This document shows positions 10,562 through 21,407 of a DNA stretch of 64,000 bases, piece by piece. The DNA comes from Chionoecetes opilio. Taxonomy: Eukaryota > Arthropoda > Malacostraca > Decapoda > Majidae. The notes beneath the pieces are model-generated. The model saw only the letters and a program-made list of their open reading frames with translations, was not told the origin of the DNA and did no database searches. The DNA is taken from contig JACEEZ010000427.1 in the NCBI GenBank assembly GCA_016584305.1, positions 100,001 to 164,000 of the forward strand, written 5' to 3'. The stretch's first letter is position 1. Every line of letters begins with the position of its first letter. The translations under genes were made by a program, and so were the position numbers.

Positions 10562-11734
10562 CTACCAATGTCAGAAAATGGATACAAATACTTGTTCGCC
10601 ATCGACTACTTTTCCTGATATTGCATCATACAGCCCATGAATAATAAAATAGCTGAAACGGTCGCCTCAATAATATGCGAACAAATAATTTGCAATTTCA
10701 CGACACCACAGGTAATTGTGTCAGACAACGGTACAGAGTTCAACAATCAGATACTAGAAGGACTATGTAAACTATTTAACATCAAGAAAATAAATGTACA
10801 AGCCTATAGACCTCAGAGTAATGGAGTGGTAGAAAGACTGAACCGCAAAGTAATAACTTGTTTGAGGAGTCTAATTGATCCGTACAGCATGGCATGGGAT
10901 ACGTGGATCCCACATGTCAAATGTGCACTGAATTCCCAGATAAACTCAGCCACCGGAGAAACGTCACACTACATATTGTTTGGGGAAGATAAAGTCCTTC
11001 CATATGAACTCTTAGATGCAGAACCCAAGCCTGTGTATAATCAGGATGATTACGTGGCAAATAGATTACACAAATTTCAAGTCATACACCAGAGAGTAAG
11101 AAGTCACATGAAAGAATACTCAGAGGAAATGCAGAAACAGCAACATAAAACGGCACGCGATGTAAAGTTACGAAATGGAGATTTAGTAATGGCAAAACTC
11201 CATGTACCTATCGCCCACAGTAATAAGCTATCACCCAAGTTTAAAGGTCCTTATAAAATATTTGCAAGTGCAGATGGAAACAAGTTCAAGATTCAATCCC
11301 TAGACTCGGGAGAGGAAATAATCAAACATGCAGATCACCTTAAGAAAACAAATATGACTAGAGAGACACAGATAGACACAACACATAACGACGTAGAAAG
11401 GTCATCTGAAAATTCAATAGAGGAAACAAACATAAGTACACCGAATAGTAATGTAGACATGTTAAATGGCACAAATGAGAACCATGATTATAGGAAGAAA
11501 TTGCGAAGCCATTGCAGGGAATTTAGTGAAAAGGACTCCAACCAAGTTCTGTTAGTTTGTAACGTAACAGAAATTCTCTTACAAGACGAATTTGAGGCAT
11601 ATGTACAGGAAATGTTAGTAGAGCTAGGTGTAGATTGTAACTCCTTTTACAGAAAACCTGAGGTTGCTGACATGAATTTTGTTAGGATGCCTAACACCGG
11701 CCTGGGACCCTGTGAGGCCCGGAGCCTTAGTTAG
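10562..11734 (+). pseudogene. pol: Pol, part 3: integrase catalytic core and C-terminus after premature stops
   Basis: The frame is the same as the RT frame. After the TAG at 10559 a second in-frame stop, TGA at 10616-10618, interrupts the core; 10637-11734 is then open (365 codons). It contains VIVSDNGTEF and PQSNGVVERLNRK, giving the second Asp and the Glu with 35 residues between them (DD35E). It ends with a GPY/F-type module, LSPKFKGPYKIF. No chromodomain is evident. About 100 further residues after this module have no recognised domain. Confidence 0.9.
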
Positions 11735-12189
11735 GAAGGTAGACATTTTGATTGTTGTTAACCAATCTGTGTGAATCCTCTTGGAAATAGAAAAGCTTAT
11801 CTACAATTGAGGCACCCTGACAGAAATCAAGGACGAAATACTGGTAAAAAAGAATAGCTTAACAGTCAAATTGGTACATCCTGTTAATTGTACTACTAAT
11901 TATCATTACTTATTGGATTCCTAGAAATTTTCTTTATGTACAAGAAGCCGCTACACATCAAGTGTCATCATCACACAAACATGTTCTTCATGAGCCGAAC
12001 CCTGTCATAGGTTTTATCTAGCAACGTAACATAATTAATTACTTAGATGGTATAATATGATAGAACGATAACTGTATTTAGATTCAGTCAGGAAATATGA
12101 ATTAAGATAGAAATATTTCATCATGTATTGTTCGCAATTAGTGAAAACAGAAGTCTTGTCGGGACGACAAGCGGTAGCCTGCCGAGCCC
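11735..12189 (+). other. Retrotransposon 3' untranslated region
   Basis: A 455-bp stretch between pol and the 3' LTR. No envelope or accessory frame is present. A polypurine tract is expected just before 12190, but the last bases (AGCCTGCCGAGCCC) are not purine-rich, so I cannot place it. Confidence 0.6.
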
Positions 12190-13449
12190 TGTAATAGGTC
12201 TTTTAGTCTGAATAAGGATAGGAATAAGTTAGCTAGAATGATTTATTAGCGAGAGAGAGAAAATGTAACGCCGGAGTAGCTCTGAAACCGATAATTCTTC
12301 CTGCTTGTCATCACAAAGATTTAGGTTTAGATTAGGAAAGCATTTGCTCAGCTCTTTGGAAGCCTTTCCTGATTGGTAGAAGGAAAAACAAAAGCTGGTG
12401 TTGTGTACTCGTTATTGGTAGATCCAAGACGTGAAGTGACGTGACGTCACGGTTATAGGTTAGATGTGAAAAGACTCACTTTTTGAGACAGAGAACTTTT
12501 GGTCCCCAAAGGACACACACGTGACCGAGTGTGTGGAGGCCACCTCACGAGTAAAACATCCGTGAGATGCGAGTGAACCGAGTGACAGCGAGAGACCGAC
12601 ATCTACCGAACACTTCAAGTGAATTAAAGATATTGTTGTTATCCTTATTAAACCAAGAAAAGGTAACCGACTGATTATTCCAACCACTGCATGACCAAAG
12701 TGCATGCCTACCGGTGCATAGCATGATTATTCCCACCACTGCATGACCAAAGTGCATGCCTACCGGTGCATAGCATGATTATTCCAACCACTGCATGACC
12801 AAAGTGCATGCCTACCGGTGCATAGCATGATTATTCCAACCACTGCATGACCAAAGTGCATGCCTACCGGTGCATAGCATGATTATTCCAACCACTGCAT
12901 GACCAAAGTGCATGCCTACCGGTGCATAGCATGATTATTCCCACCACTGCATGACCAAAGTGCATGCCTACCGGTGCATAGCATGATTATTCACCATGCA
13001 TGACCAAGTGCATGCCTACCGGTGCATAGCATGATTATTCCCACCACTGCATGACCAAAGTGCATGCCTACCGGTGCATAGCATGATTATTCCCACCACT
13101 GCATGACCAAAGTGCATGCCTACCGGTGCATAGCATGATTATTCCCACCACTGCATGACCAAAGTGCATGCCTACCGGTGCATAGCATGATTATTCCAAC
13201 CACTGCATGACCAAAGTGCATGCCTACCGGTGCATAGCATGATTATTCCCACCACTGCATGACCAAAGTGCATGCCTACCGGTGCATACCCATGATTATT
13301 CCCACCACTGCATGACCAAAGTGCATGCCTACCGGTGCATAGCATGATTATTCCCACCACTGCATGACCAAAGTGCATGCCTACCGGTGCATAGCATGAT
13401 TATTCCAACCACTGCATGCCTACCGGTGCATAGCAAACCCGCACCGACA
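12190..13449 (+). repeat. 3' LTR (1260 bp)
   Basis: It begins TGTAATAGGTCTTTTAG and ends CCGACA, followed by the CACA duplication. The unique ~490 bp match the 5' LTR closely. The 52-bp array (12673-13436) has about 14 units here, against about 26 in the 5' LTR. Confidence 0.95.
12673..13436. repeat. 52-bp tandem array inside the 3' LTR, about 14 copies
   Basis: The unit is the same as in the 5' LTR. One copy near 12990 is degenerate (TTCACCATGCATGACCAAG), and the last copy is the short variant also seen in the 5' LTR. Confidence 0.95.
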
Positions 13450-13486
13450 CACAAGTATAAACCCTATTCCGGGCCCGGGTACTCAC

Positions 13487-13922
13487 CGAGGGGGGCGTGG
13501 CCGGGGCTGTACGTCTGGGGGCTGACCTCTGCCGACCGCCGCCGCATCTGCACCCCGGGGTCCACGGTGTCCCCGGGGGAAAGATGGCGTCTCAGGGGCA
13601 CCCCCATGGGACTCATCTCTGATATGTTGCCTGTGGTGGGCGTGAGGGCAATGGTGGGGGGGGGACAACAGGGTGAGGCGAGGGTGAGGTCTGAGCGTGT
13701 GGGGGGCGGGGGGCCAGGGATGGTGATGGCTAGGGGCTTCATGCAGGGGTCATCAGGGCCCACGCTGCCCATGGAGGACCAGGGAGACCCCCGCCCCCCA
13801 CTCACCACCACCGTGCTGGACACGTTGGGGCTGATGGTGGGCGTGAGGCGGGGTGAGGGGCCCCTGGGGGAGTCAGCGGGGGGGTAGGTGCCCTCGCTGC
13901 CGGAGCTCAGCCATAGTGCATC
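13487..13922 (-). CDS. Tak1: TAK1 (MAP3K7) coding exon 9, Ser/Pro-rich tail
   Basis: On minus, the acceptor CCCACAG precedes GATGCACTATGG, and the exon ends CTCG before the donor GTGAGTACC. It enters in phase 0 and leaves in phase 1 (436 nt). The product (from DALWLSSGSEGTYPP to SPGHAPLG) is rich in Ser, Pro and Thr and low in hydrophobics, as in the linker between the TAK1 kinase domain and its C-terminal TAB2/3-binding coiled coil. The coiled coil is not in this window. Assignment rests on phase and position after exon 8, because this linker is poorly conserved. The plus-strand LTR element begins 33 bp beyond the donor. Confidence 0.75.
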
Positions 13923-13965
13923 CTGTGGGACATGGAAGGGTCATCATCATTATCATTCTTGTTAA

Positions 13966-14169
13966 ACCTATGAGGCCTAGAATGTAATTTCCATTGTAAT
14001 TTGGCTACCATAAGATAATTATTATTGAATATAAGCAATATTTTATAGATATGACCTGTTTAGTATCCTTAGGCACTAGGTAATTTGGTATATTAAGTCA
14101 CTTTTCGTAATTTTATGGCTAACAACAGACGATTTTATATAGCAAAGGAAAGATCTGGGTGTTAAAGGG
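13966..14169 (+). mobile_element. TTAA-flanked MITE, copy 1
   Basis: A ~205-bp element between TTAA 13962-13965 and 14170-14173. The ends are imperfect inverted repeats (consensus CCCCTTGAGGCCCAGA and TCTGGGCGTGAAGGGG). Six copies occur in this window. TTAA targets are typical of piggyBac and Kolobok groups; no transposase is present. Confidence 0.85.
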
Positions 14170-14205
14170 TTAAGATCACTAGAAATTAGAAGCTCTACTT
14201 TCCTT

Positions 14206-14345
14206 GTACAGTGGAAGCTTGATTTAACGGAACTAGATTTAATTAATTAAATGTTCGATGTAGCGGAAAAAAAGCAAATCCGTTATTCCGTTTTTCAATG
14301 CTAGGTATAGCGGAAAAATTATGTTAAATGTAGCAATATTTGGAG
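14206..14345. mobile_element. Pogo/Tigger-like terminal fragment
   Basis: A stretch beginning TACAGTGGAAGCTTGATTTA with repeated 'GTAGCGGAAAAA'-like phrases resembles the terminal region of pogo-type elements. I did not find the partner end, so this is a fragment. Confidence 0.4.
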
Positions 14346-14647
14346 CGGTTCTGCTAACATCTCTGACCCACGCGTTTGGGTCATGTTTGGGTCTTGGGTA
14401 TGTTTGGGCTATACACTGCCATACAGACTTCACTTTGGCTTTTCTTTCCATGTAAAATGTAGATAAAATACTCAAGATTACTATACTTACAATAATACTC
14501 TAGATAAATACTCAAAGACACTCAAGATTAACAATATAGTACACGTATGGACACCTGGTCAGACTTTACAAAACTGAGATACTCATTCATAAAAAATTAA
14601 AAAATTAAAAATAAATAAAAAATCCTGACCCATACAGAGAAACAAAC

Positions 14648-14994
14648 CTCATTCAGAGCTGCACTGTTGTTGTAGGGCTGTTGTTGTTGTTGTTGTTGTT
14701 GGTGGTAGTGGTGATGGTGGGGGTGAAGTTGGTGGTGAGGGTGAGGCATCTGGTACTGATAAGGATTGGAATAGGGATGGTGGTGGGAACTGGGATTAGG
14801 ATGGTTAAGATGGTTGTGTGGGTGAGAATTGGGGTAGGAGTTAGGGTGATGGTGGTTGTGGGTACTGTTGGTGGAGGAGCAGGAGGAGGAGGGTGGGAGG
14901 GGGTGTGGCATGTCTCCGGTGCTGCAGGAAAGCTCGCTGACGTCCCGGCTGGTGTGTCCTGCGCTGGAACCCATGCAGGCCGACCGGTACGAGT
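14648..14994 (-). CDS. Tak1: TAK1 (MAP3K7) coding exon 8, His/Gln-rich
   Basis: On minus, the acceptor TCAAACCCAG precedes ACTCGTACCGG, and the donor follows CTGAATGAG (GTTTGTTTC). It enters in phase 1 from exon 7 (completing Asp in ITDSYRSACM) and ends in phase 0 (347 nt). It encodes SSAGHTSRDVSELSCSTGDM, then a His/Pro/Asn-rich low-complexity stretch, then eight consecutive Gln encoded by a plus-strand TTG run near 14683-14700. Such tracts are prone to length variation. The plus-strand ORF here is its shadow. Confidence 0.8.
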
Positions 14995-15018
14995 CTGGGT
15001 TTGAGGGATAAAAATACA

Positions 15019-15200
15019 TAAGAACATAAGAAAATAAGGAAGCTGCAAGAGGCCATGAGACCTACACGAGGTAGTTCCTGTTACTTAACTCTACTACCTA
15101 CCTACATCCACCTCTCTTCCCCATCCATGAATTTATCCAGACTCCTTTTAAAGACCCCAATAGATTCCGCACTGACCACCTGACGACTGAGTATGAACTG
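15019..15200 (+). repeat. Dispersed repeat R1, longest copy
   Basis: It starts ACATAAGAAAATAAGGAAGC and includes GAGACCTACACGAGGTAGTTC, then a C/T-rich part ending near GACCACCTGACGACTGAG. Shorter copies occur at about 18598, 32740, 33100, 40940, 45360, 47920, 49002, 49350 and 62063, on both strands. I cannot assign a class; no coding capacity or tRNA head is seen. Confidence 0.8.
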
Positions 15201-18043
15201 AATGCCCAAACCAATAAGTCTTAAGTGGTAGGAGCAGAGGGATGAATATTAGGTATCAATAGGATTACTTATGAATCTGTGGTGGGTGAGAGACAATACT
15301 ATGAACTGAGGTAAGAGTCTGGGTGGGTGAGGACAAAACAAAAACATGAACTGAATGCCCAAATCAACAAGTCTTAAGTGGTACCGTCAATCGGCCGCTT
15401 TTTTAAACTTGGACTAGGGAGAGTCTAACGTGGAGCTTCCATGTTAGACTCTAGTGGTACCAATGCCACGAACGCGTTCTTTAGACACCATCTTGGAGAG
15501 CTAACATAGTCTTATGTTGATCCACGACTGCGCTTGGGTTGGCAGCCCTGAACCAGGGAGATCATATATTGGGGGACGGAGAGCAGTAGAGTCATTTGTC
15601 TCCGCGCCCTGCTACCGAGAACAACAAAACACACCATACCATATATGAACCTATATTCTTCATTTATTCACTTTTTTACCCACATTTTCCTTGATCTTCA
15701 TAGCCCTTCCCATTATTGGGAGTAAAGATTGTCATGGTCATGTTATAGTTATTATTTAGTTGCACAACTAATGATGCCTTAATCACTAGTTGATAGTTGA
15801 AATTCATATCAGGGCAAACCTATATATTAAATATATATATCGGTCGACTTCTTGAATCAAAACGTATAGTTCATCATACAAGTTTGGCCGCTATAATGAT
15901 CCGGTGGTGGTGGTGGTATCAAATGTCTGACGTACTAGTACACACGCACGTATACACACAAGCAAGGATATTATAAAGTTTTACTATCCTTGCACACAAG
16001 TGTCACGTGTGTCACAGTGAGGTGTTAGCCCCCCCGTGTGTCTTGTCTGACCTAAAGAGCGAACGCGCAGTTCTCGTCCACTACAACAGAGTACCGCCAG
16101 GGCCACGGATACGGCATACGTACGGCGAGGGTCAGCAGTGGTCTATAGATACTAATTACGGGCACGCAAGACTCGAACCTATGATCAGCGCATCAAGGTA
16201 TACCCTGGGTACGTCTCTGTAGTAATCAGTGGGAGAATATTACGCTGAAAGGCTAATGTGGCAGCTATGTATTATCGTAACATTCTGGCGATAGTGAGCT
16301 AAAATCGGCCCTATTTCGGAAATCAGCCGATCTTAGCTCAACACCGGCAAACATAGTTTTTAGGTTTAGGTTAAGTTATGTTTAGGTAAGGTTTATGATA
16401 GGTTTGTGTTAAGTTTTGTAGAGTTATTTAGGTTAAATAAGCGTCCTCGGTACGATTTCCGAAAGAGGCCGGTGACGGCTCGGTACGGGCATCTCCCTCA
16501 GCCCACCCTCGTAAGGTTATTGTAGCCATAATACACTCGTAAGTTGTCCCTTACGAGGGATTTCGAGCATCCCTGCCGAGGTGGATAGATGTGTGGAAAT
16601 GGGAGACTTCTGCCGTGGCCTCCCCGTAGAGGGATGTAAGGAACCGCTGTTAGCGTAGACTAGACTATTATGACCAAAAAGAGAATAAATGTCTCCTCTG
16701 TTTCCATTAATTAAATGCAAGTGCTGCTGTATAGTCGTATAAGTGAGTGACTATTATATTGCAGATAGTCTGGACTCGGCGGGCGAGGAGAGATAAACAA
16801 ACCCAGATTTCGTAGGGCGCCAAACGCGGTCTTTAAAAAAATATTTCAGATGCTTCATAATCTGCAGTAGACGCATGTATATACACTCATATTTTGCCCA
16901 ACAGAGCATTGACAATACCGCTACTTTGTCTTAGCATGGGCATTGGCATAGTATCGTAAATATCATTAGACTCAAGTGTTGGACAGGGTCCTGGGTGTCT
17001 AACATTTCCAATACTATTCTCGTTAGTTTTAGACCAACTTAAGACTAATCCCCCCCGGAAAATGTTTAGAAAACGGAAATGCCTGTCTAAAGCCACGGTT
17101 AGTCTTAGGTTAGCCGAAGTCCACGTTTAAAGAATCGGCCGAATAACACTATAGCCACCACTGTACTAATGTCGCCAGGCAAATTACAGGCGAATATTAT
17201 GAATTTTAGCATCACTACAGACCTGAATGTGCGAGTCTGGGTGGGTGAAGGATAAAAATATGAACTAAATACCAACAAGACTGAACTAAATATTAACCCC
17301 ATGAGGCCCAGAGCATAATTTCCATTGTCATTTGGGTACCATTAGACGATTTTTAGTGAATATAAGCAATATTTTATAGATAATGACCTGTTTAGTATCT
17401 ATGTCCACTAGCTAATTTGGTATATTTAGTTACTTTTCGTAATTTTATGGGTAACAACAGACGATTATACATATTAAAGGAAGGATCTGGGCATGAAGGG
17501 GTTAAAGAATAATGCAATCACAGGAATAAACACACACCTTTCTTAGGGCGCTGAACTGCCTCCCACCAAGTGATGCATGATGGAGAGAGGGAAGGGGAGA
17601 CAACAGCTGTTAGTGGCATAACACACACACACACACACACACACATTAAAGGGAACTAAGACAGCAGTAAGGTAAGGTTACTAATGCATTAAAAAAAGAC
17701 AACATCACAGCTAATGCTACACAACACTTGAAGGAAAACAAGTCTATTATTTTTTTTATAGTGTTACTTAACTCCACAAAATGTCTAACTAATTTTTTCA
17801 GTCTTCTTTCTACACACTTAGATGGAAGAGATGCTACCCACCTACAACACACCACCAATCACAAATACAATTGAGCACTATAGTGAGCAATGATGAGGTA
17901 AATAGCACTCCATAAGAGGGCAATGTTAATTCAAACAACACAAAATACAAAAAAATAGAAAAAAAAAGGAAACCAAATACACGTACAAGTCGTACATCAA
18001 ATTAATTAGAAGTGGCAAAAAACTTAACATTTTGATGATATAA
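15201..18043. other. TAK1 intron 7 remainder, no gene seen
   Basis: No coding exon is recognisable. It includes a short hairpin near 15420-15450 (GAGTCTAAC...GTTAGACTC), GTTTAGGTTA-type runs at 16355-16435, and related sequence near 15309 and 17225 sharing 'GAGTCTGGGTGGGTGA' with each other. It also includes a TTAA MITE (17297-17501) and an (AC)n run at 17622-17644. Confidence 0.5.
17297..17501 (+). mobile_element. TTAA-flanked MITE, copy 2
   Basis: It lies between TTAA 17293-17296 and 17502-17505 and has the same ~205-bp body and ends as copy 1. Confidence 0.85.
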
Positions 18044-18232
<189 letters not shown>

Positions 18233-18405
18233 GAGAATGCCAGGGAACATATATAAAAGTAGAATAGAGGGCAAATAGACAGAGAGCAAGCAATGACCAG
18301 AAAAAAGAAAAGAAAAAAAAAAGGAACTAGAGGCAAATTGACAGGGAGGAAGTGGAAAGGAAAGCAAATTGACAGAGAGGAAGGAAGGAGGCAAGGGATG
18401 GGTAC

Positions 18406-18536
18406 CTGTGATGGAGTCATCGGAGGGTGGGTTGCTGATGGGTTCCTCAGCCCCCTTCAAGAAGCGCATCACCAGGCACATCTTCTCCACCACCTCCTCC
18501 ATGCGGGGCCGACGTGCCTGGTTGTGGTCCCAGCAC
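18406..18536 (-). CDS. Tak1: TAK1 (MAP3K7) coding exon 7, end of kinase domain
   Basis: On minus, the acceptor CCTCTCCGCCAG precedes GTGCTGGGACC, and the donor after ATCACAG is GTACCC. It enters in phase 2 and leaves in phase 1 (131 nt). It encodes the final kinase helix region RCWDHNQARRPRMEEVVEKM, then CLVMRFLKGAEEPISNP. This closely parallels the [20 protein letters not shown] segment and the following MRYFPGADEP of vertebrate TAK1. The conserved Arg of subdomain XI is present. The low-complexity ORF running on into the intron is not coding. Confidence 0.92.
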
Positions 18537-18597
18537 CTGGCGGAGAGGACAGAGGAGGTGGTGGTGGTGGTGGTGATAGAAGTAGTGTTAGTGGTAG

Positions 18598-18642
18598 CAC
18601 ATAAGAACTTATGAAAATAAGGAAGCTACAAGAGGCTGTGAG
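18598..18642 (+). repeat. Dispersed repeat R1, short copy
   Basis: Contains GAAAATAAGGAAGCTACAAG and AGGCTGTGAG, then diverges. Confidence 0.7.
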
Positions 18643-19107
18643 AGTAGTACCACAACCACTGCTGCATCACTTTCAACACAGTAAATTTCCAGATGAACAC
18701 CGAACTTCCTTTGGTGGACGAAACAATTTTTTTCTGGTGAGTGTTGATGTGTTTTGAAATAATCTGCTAACCGTTTCTGTCGTAAATCTTTTTTTTTTTT
18801 TTCTTTTGCTACAAAAATGAAAAAAAACAAAATTGAACCTAACCCAACCTATACCTAACTTAAAAATAAATAAATAAAAAAAATAAAAAAATAAAAGATT
18901 TGCGACAGTAGATCGACATAGCAGATCAATTCAAAACACCAAAACTCCCCAGAAAAAAATAGTTTCGTTCACCAAAGTGAATTCTGTGTTCCTATGGAAT
19001 AATACCCTGAACACTAATGACCTTCTCACCAGCATCCTTGACTCCCCAACTAACTCTTCCACCTTTTTACTCCTTCACCCTACACAAGCCCACACTGCAC
19101 CACTACC
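18643..19107. other. TAK1 intron 6 part, no gene seen
   Basis: A/T-rich sequence. Two opposed segments around 18700-18800 and 18890-18980 resemble a degraded inverted repeat (TTTCTGTCGTAAATC against GATTTGCGACAG). Confidence 0.5.
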
Positions 19108-19693
19108 ACCACCACCCCTGCTCACCTCTTCATAAAGGTTTCACCACCATCATTTACTCCCCAACCAACACCACACAAGCCCACACTGCACCACTACCAC
19201 CACCACCCCTGCTCACCTCTTCATAAAGGTTTCACCACCATCATTTACTCCCCAACCAACACCACACAAGCCCACACTGCACCACTACCACCACCACCCC
19301 TGCTCACCTCTTCATAAAGGTTTCACCACCATCATTACTCCCAACCAACACCGACAAGCCCACACTGCACCACCACCCAACCACACCGTCCACCTCTTCA
19401 TTAAGGTTTCACCACCATCATTACTCCCCAACCAAACCACACAGCACACCAACACCACACAAGCCCACACTGCACCACTACCACCACCACCCCTGCTCAC
19501 CTCTTCATAAAGGTTTCACCACCATCATTTACTCCCCAACCAACACCACACAGCACCACCAACACCACACAAGCACACACTGCACCACTACCCCTGCTCA
19601 CCTCTTCATAAAGGTCTCACCACCATCATTTACTCCCCAACCACCACCACACAGCACCACCACCACCACACTGCACCCACACCACCACCACAG
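19108..19693. repeat. Minisatellite containing copies of the exon 6 splice donor
   Basis: About six units of about 92 bp (one shorter) lie directly against exon 6. Each carries GCTCACCTCTTCATAAAGG or a close variant. On the TAK1 strand this reads ATGAAGAG|GTGAGC, the same as the genuine exon 6 end and donor at 19693-19706. The rest of the unit is CCACCACCA-rich. Confidence 0.9.
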
Positions 19694-19698
19694 CTCAC

Positions 19699-19882
19699 CT
19701 CTTCATCAGGGTCTCCAGCAGCTTAGGACAGCCTGTGATGAGGGGCGGCCGCTGCCTCTGATGGACGGCCCACATGATGCGCACAGCCAGTCCGAGGTCC
19801 TCAAAGGGGACGCGCCGGGTCACCACCTCCCACAGGATGATGCCCCAGCTGTACACGTCACACTTCTCCGTGTAGAGCTTCC
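19699..19882 (-). CDS. Tak1: TAK1 (MAP3K7) coding exon 6, kinase C-lobe
   Basis: On minus, the acceptor CCCCTACAG precedes GGAAGCTCTACACG, and the donor GTGAGCTG follows ATGAAGAG. It enters in phase 1 and leaves in phase 2 (184 nt). It encodes [20 protein letters not shown], then [20 protein letters not shown] and [17 protein letters not shown]. The invariant Asp of subdomain IX (CDVYSWG) is present. IMWAVH followed by RPPL is distinctive of TAK1 among MAP3Ks. Its donor is copied several times in the neighbouring minisatellite. Confidence 0.95.
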
Positions 19883-20010
19883 CTGTAGGGGTGTGAAGGG
19901 GCGAGTGACAGGTGTATACTGACTTGATACTTGATGGTTTATTCGGCTTGGTGTAATATAATAATGCTCATAATTAATTATACAGTTATACAAGCCACGG
20001 TCCATTAAGT

Positions 20011-20275
20011 CTGCACCGTCGAGTGGCCTAAGAACACCCACATGCCCTGCCCATTAACTCTACCTTCGATTGCGAGTGCATCAGAGGACACAGGGGAGCG
20101 ACACGATCCTCTAATCACAGGCGTCACTATAAAAATCCTGCCTGCGCCATCACGGGCGAGGGCCAACCATCACAGTCCTCAAGGGAACCTCCAGGGACTA
20201 CCATCCGAGCCCTGGGTCACCACTGCCTACAGGCGCTATAAGCACAAATGTCAAAAAAAACAAAAACAAAAAAAT
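20011..20275 (+). mobile_element. SINE body lacking the tRNA head
   Basis: It matches the 3' part of the tRNA-derived SINE at 27127-27500 from CTGCACCGTCGAGTGGCC to the A-rich tail (ending near 20275). The tRNA-related promoter region is missing. It lies antisense to TAK1, about 15 bp from the exon 5 donor. Confidence 0.85.
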
Positions 20276-20290
20276 CTGTCTCTCTCTCAC

Positions 20291-20433
20291 CTTCAAACAC
20301 CTCCGGGGCCATCCACGCTGCTGAGCCTCTGTTGTCAGACATGATGGTGCTGAGCTCACAGGCAGTGCCAAAATCACACACCTTCAGCATCTTGGCACCC
20401 TTGGTCAGCAGGAGGTTGGGCGGCTTGAGGTCC
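20291..20433 (-). CDS. Tak1: TAK1 (MAP3K7) coding exon 5, catalytic and activation loops
   Basis: On minus, the acceptor CTGCGCAG precedes GGACCTCAAGCC, and the donor GTGAGAGA follows GTGTTTGAAG. It enters in phase 2 and leaves in phase 1 (143 nt). With the CG from exon 4 it gives the catalytic loop [31 protein letters not shown] follows, then [11 protein letters not shown]. The catalytic Asp, the DFG metal-binding Asp and the APE motif are all intact. The activation-loop Thr/Ser context ([10 protein letters not shown]) parallels the autophosphorylation region of TAK1. HRDLKPPN and [13 protein letters not shown] are TAK1 signatures. Confidence 0.96.
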
Positions 20434-20516
20434 CTGCGCAGATAGGGAGGATTAGGGGCTGATGGTTAGGGTAGGAAGGAAGAAAAAGAAAGGTTATGGA
20501 AGGAAGAATGGACATA

Positions 20517-20813
20517 CAGCCAAATTCCCAACATCCGACCTCCAAACATCTGACTTGTCCAAACAACCGACTTTTTTCACCACCACATTGGTTCTTGTTT
20601 TGGCCATTTATTTTACTTAGTTTTTTTTAGTTTTAAAAAACATTTTTTTGTGGCTTTATTATGCATAAATTTTTTTTTCGCGTAACTACGGTCGGCCTTC
20701 AAAGCTGCATTTTTAGTTCTATACCTTTTTGTCCCTTGTTAGGGTTTACTGTGATACCCCAAATCCGACTTTCCCTTTTACCCCCTACCCAGGTGGATAA
20801 TTAAACTTATCTG
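20517..20813 (+). mobile_element. Tigger-like MITE, copy A
   Basis: It begins CAGCCAAATTCCCAACATCC after TA (20515-20516) and ends near ...AACTTATCTG. Its body matches the element at 33451-33774, including CCGACTTGTCCAAACAACCG. CCGAC-rich ends, CAG...CTG termini and a TA target fit pogo/Tigger non-autonomous elements. Confidence 0.8.
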
Positions 20814-20840
20814 TTAAAAGACAAAAAACTGCATGTTTAA

Positions 20841-21041
20841 AACCCTTTGAGGCCCAGAACGTATTTTCTTTGTAATTTGACTAGCATTAGATGATTTCAA
20901 TTTTTATAAAAAATTTATAGATATGACTGTTTAGACCTTGCGACTAACTAATTTGGTACCTATATTCAGTGACTTTCCGTAATTTTATGGCTAACAACAT
21001 ACAATTTTACATAGCATAGGAAAGATCTGGGCGTGAAGGGT
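20841..21041 (+). mobile_element. TTAA-flanked MITE, copy 3
   Basis: It lies between TTAA 20837-20840 and 21042-21045. This copy is more diverged than copies 1 and 2. Confidence 0.85.
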
Positions 21042-21045
21042 TTAA

Positions 21046-21407
21046 TGTGTGGGAAGCAGAAAAGTAGAAGGCCAGCATGTGGTAGCGGTGGTGGTAGAAA
21101 GCTATTCAAGGGAAGAAAAAAAGGAAAAATAATAGAGAAAGAGAATAGAAATACAGAAAGTTAGAAAGGAGAGGAGATTATGATTTTGGGTGGGTAGTAG
21201 TAGTAAATGCATGAATAAAGGAATAAAGGAAGGGAGAAAGAAAGGAAGAATGGACATAGGGAAAGACAAAAAACGGCATGATTAAAAAGGAAGACAGAAA
21301 AGGGAAAAAAGGAATGCAAAAAGAACATATAAATAAGAACAGATACTTAAAAGGATACTTGAAGTTTCAACAAATAAATGCCTGACCCTTAATAATTATA
21401 CCCTTAT
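21046..21407. other. Purine-rich spacer in TAK1 intron 4
   Basis: A/G-rich stretch (GGAAAGAAAGGAAG-type) without coding signal. It leads into the 51-bp satellite. Confidence 0.5.

Larger units (their letters stand above)
2051..13449 (+). mobile_element. Ty3/gypsy-type LTR retrotransposon, structurally complete but decayed
   Basis: The element is bounded by two direct LTRs that begin TGTAATAGG and end GACA. A 4-bp target duplication CACA sits at 2047-2050 and 13450-13453. The order is 5' LTR, primer site, leader, gag, protease, RT, RNase H, integrase, 3' LTR. Integrase after RNase H places it in Ty3/gypsy (Metaviridae) rather than Ty1/copia. I see no envelope-like reading frame after integrase. 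It lies antisense inside a TAK1 intron. It is interrupted by two TIR elements (4551-5337, 7468-8302), one frameshift and two stop codons, so it is not autonomous as it stands. Confidence 0.95.

Noticed and set aside
11735..12189. Possible envelope gene making the element an errantivirus-like retrovirus
   Set aside because: No open frame of adequate size and no signal peptide or transmembrane segment between integrase and the 3' LTR.
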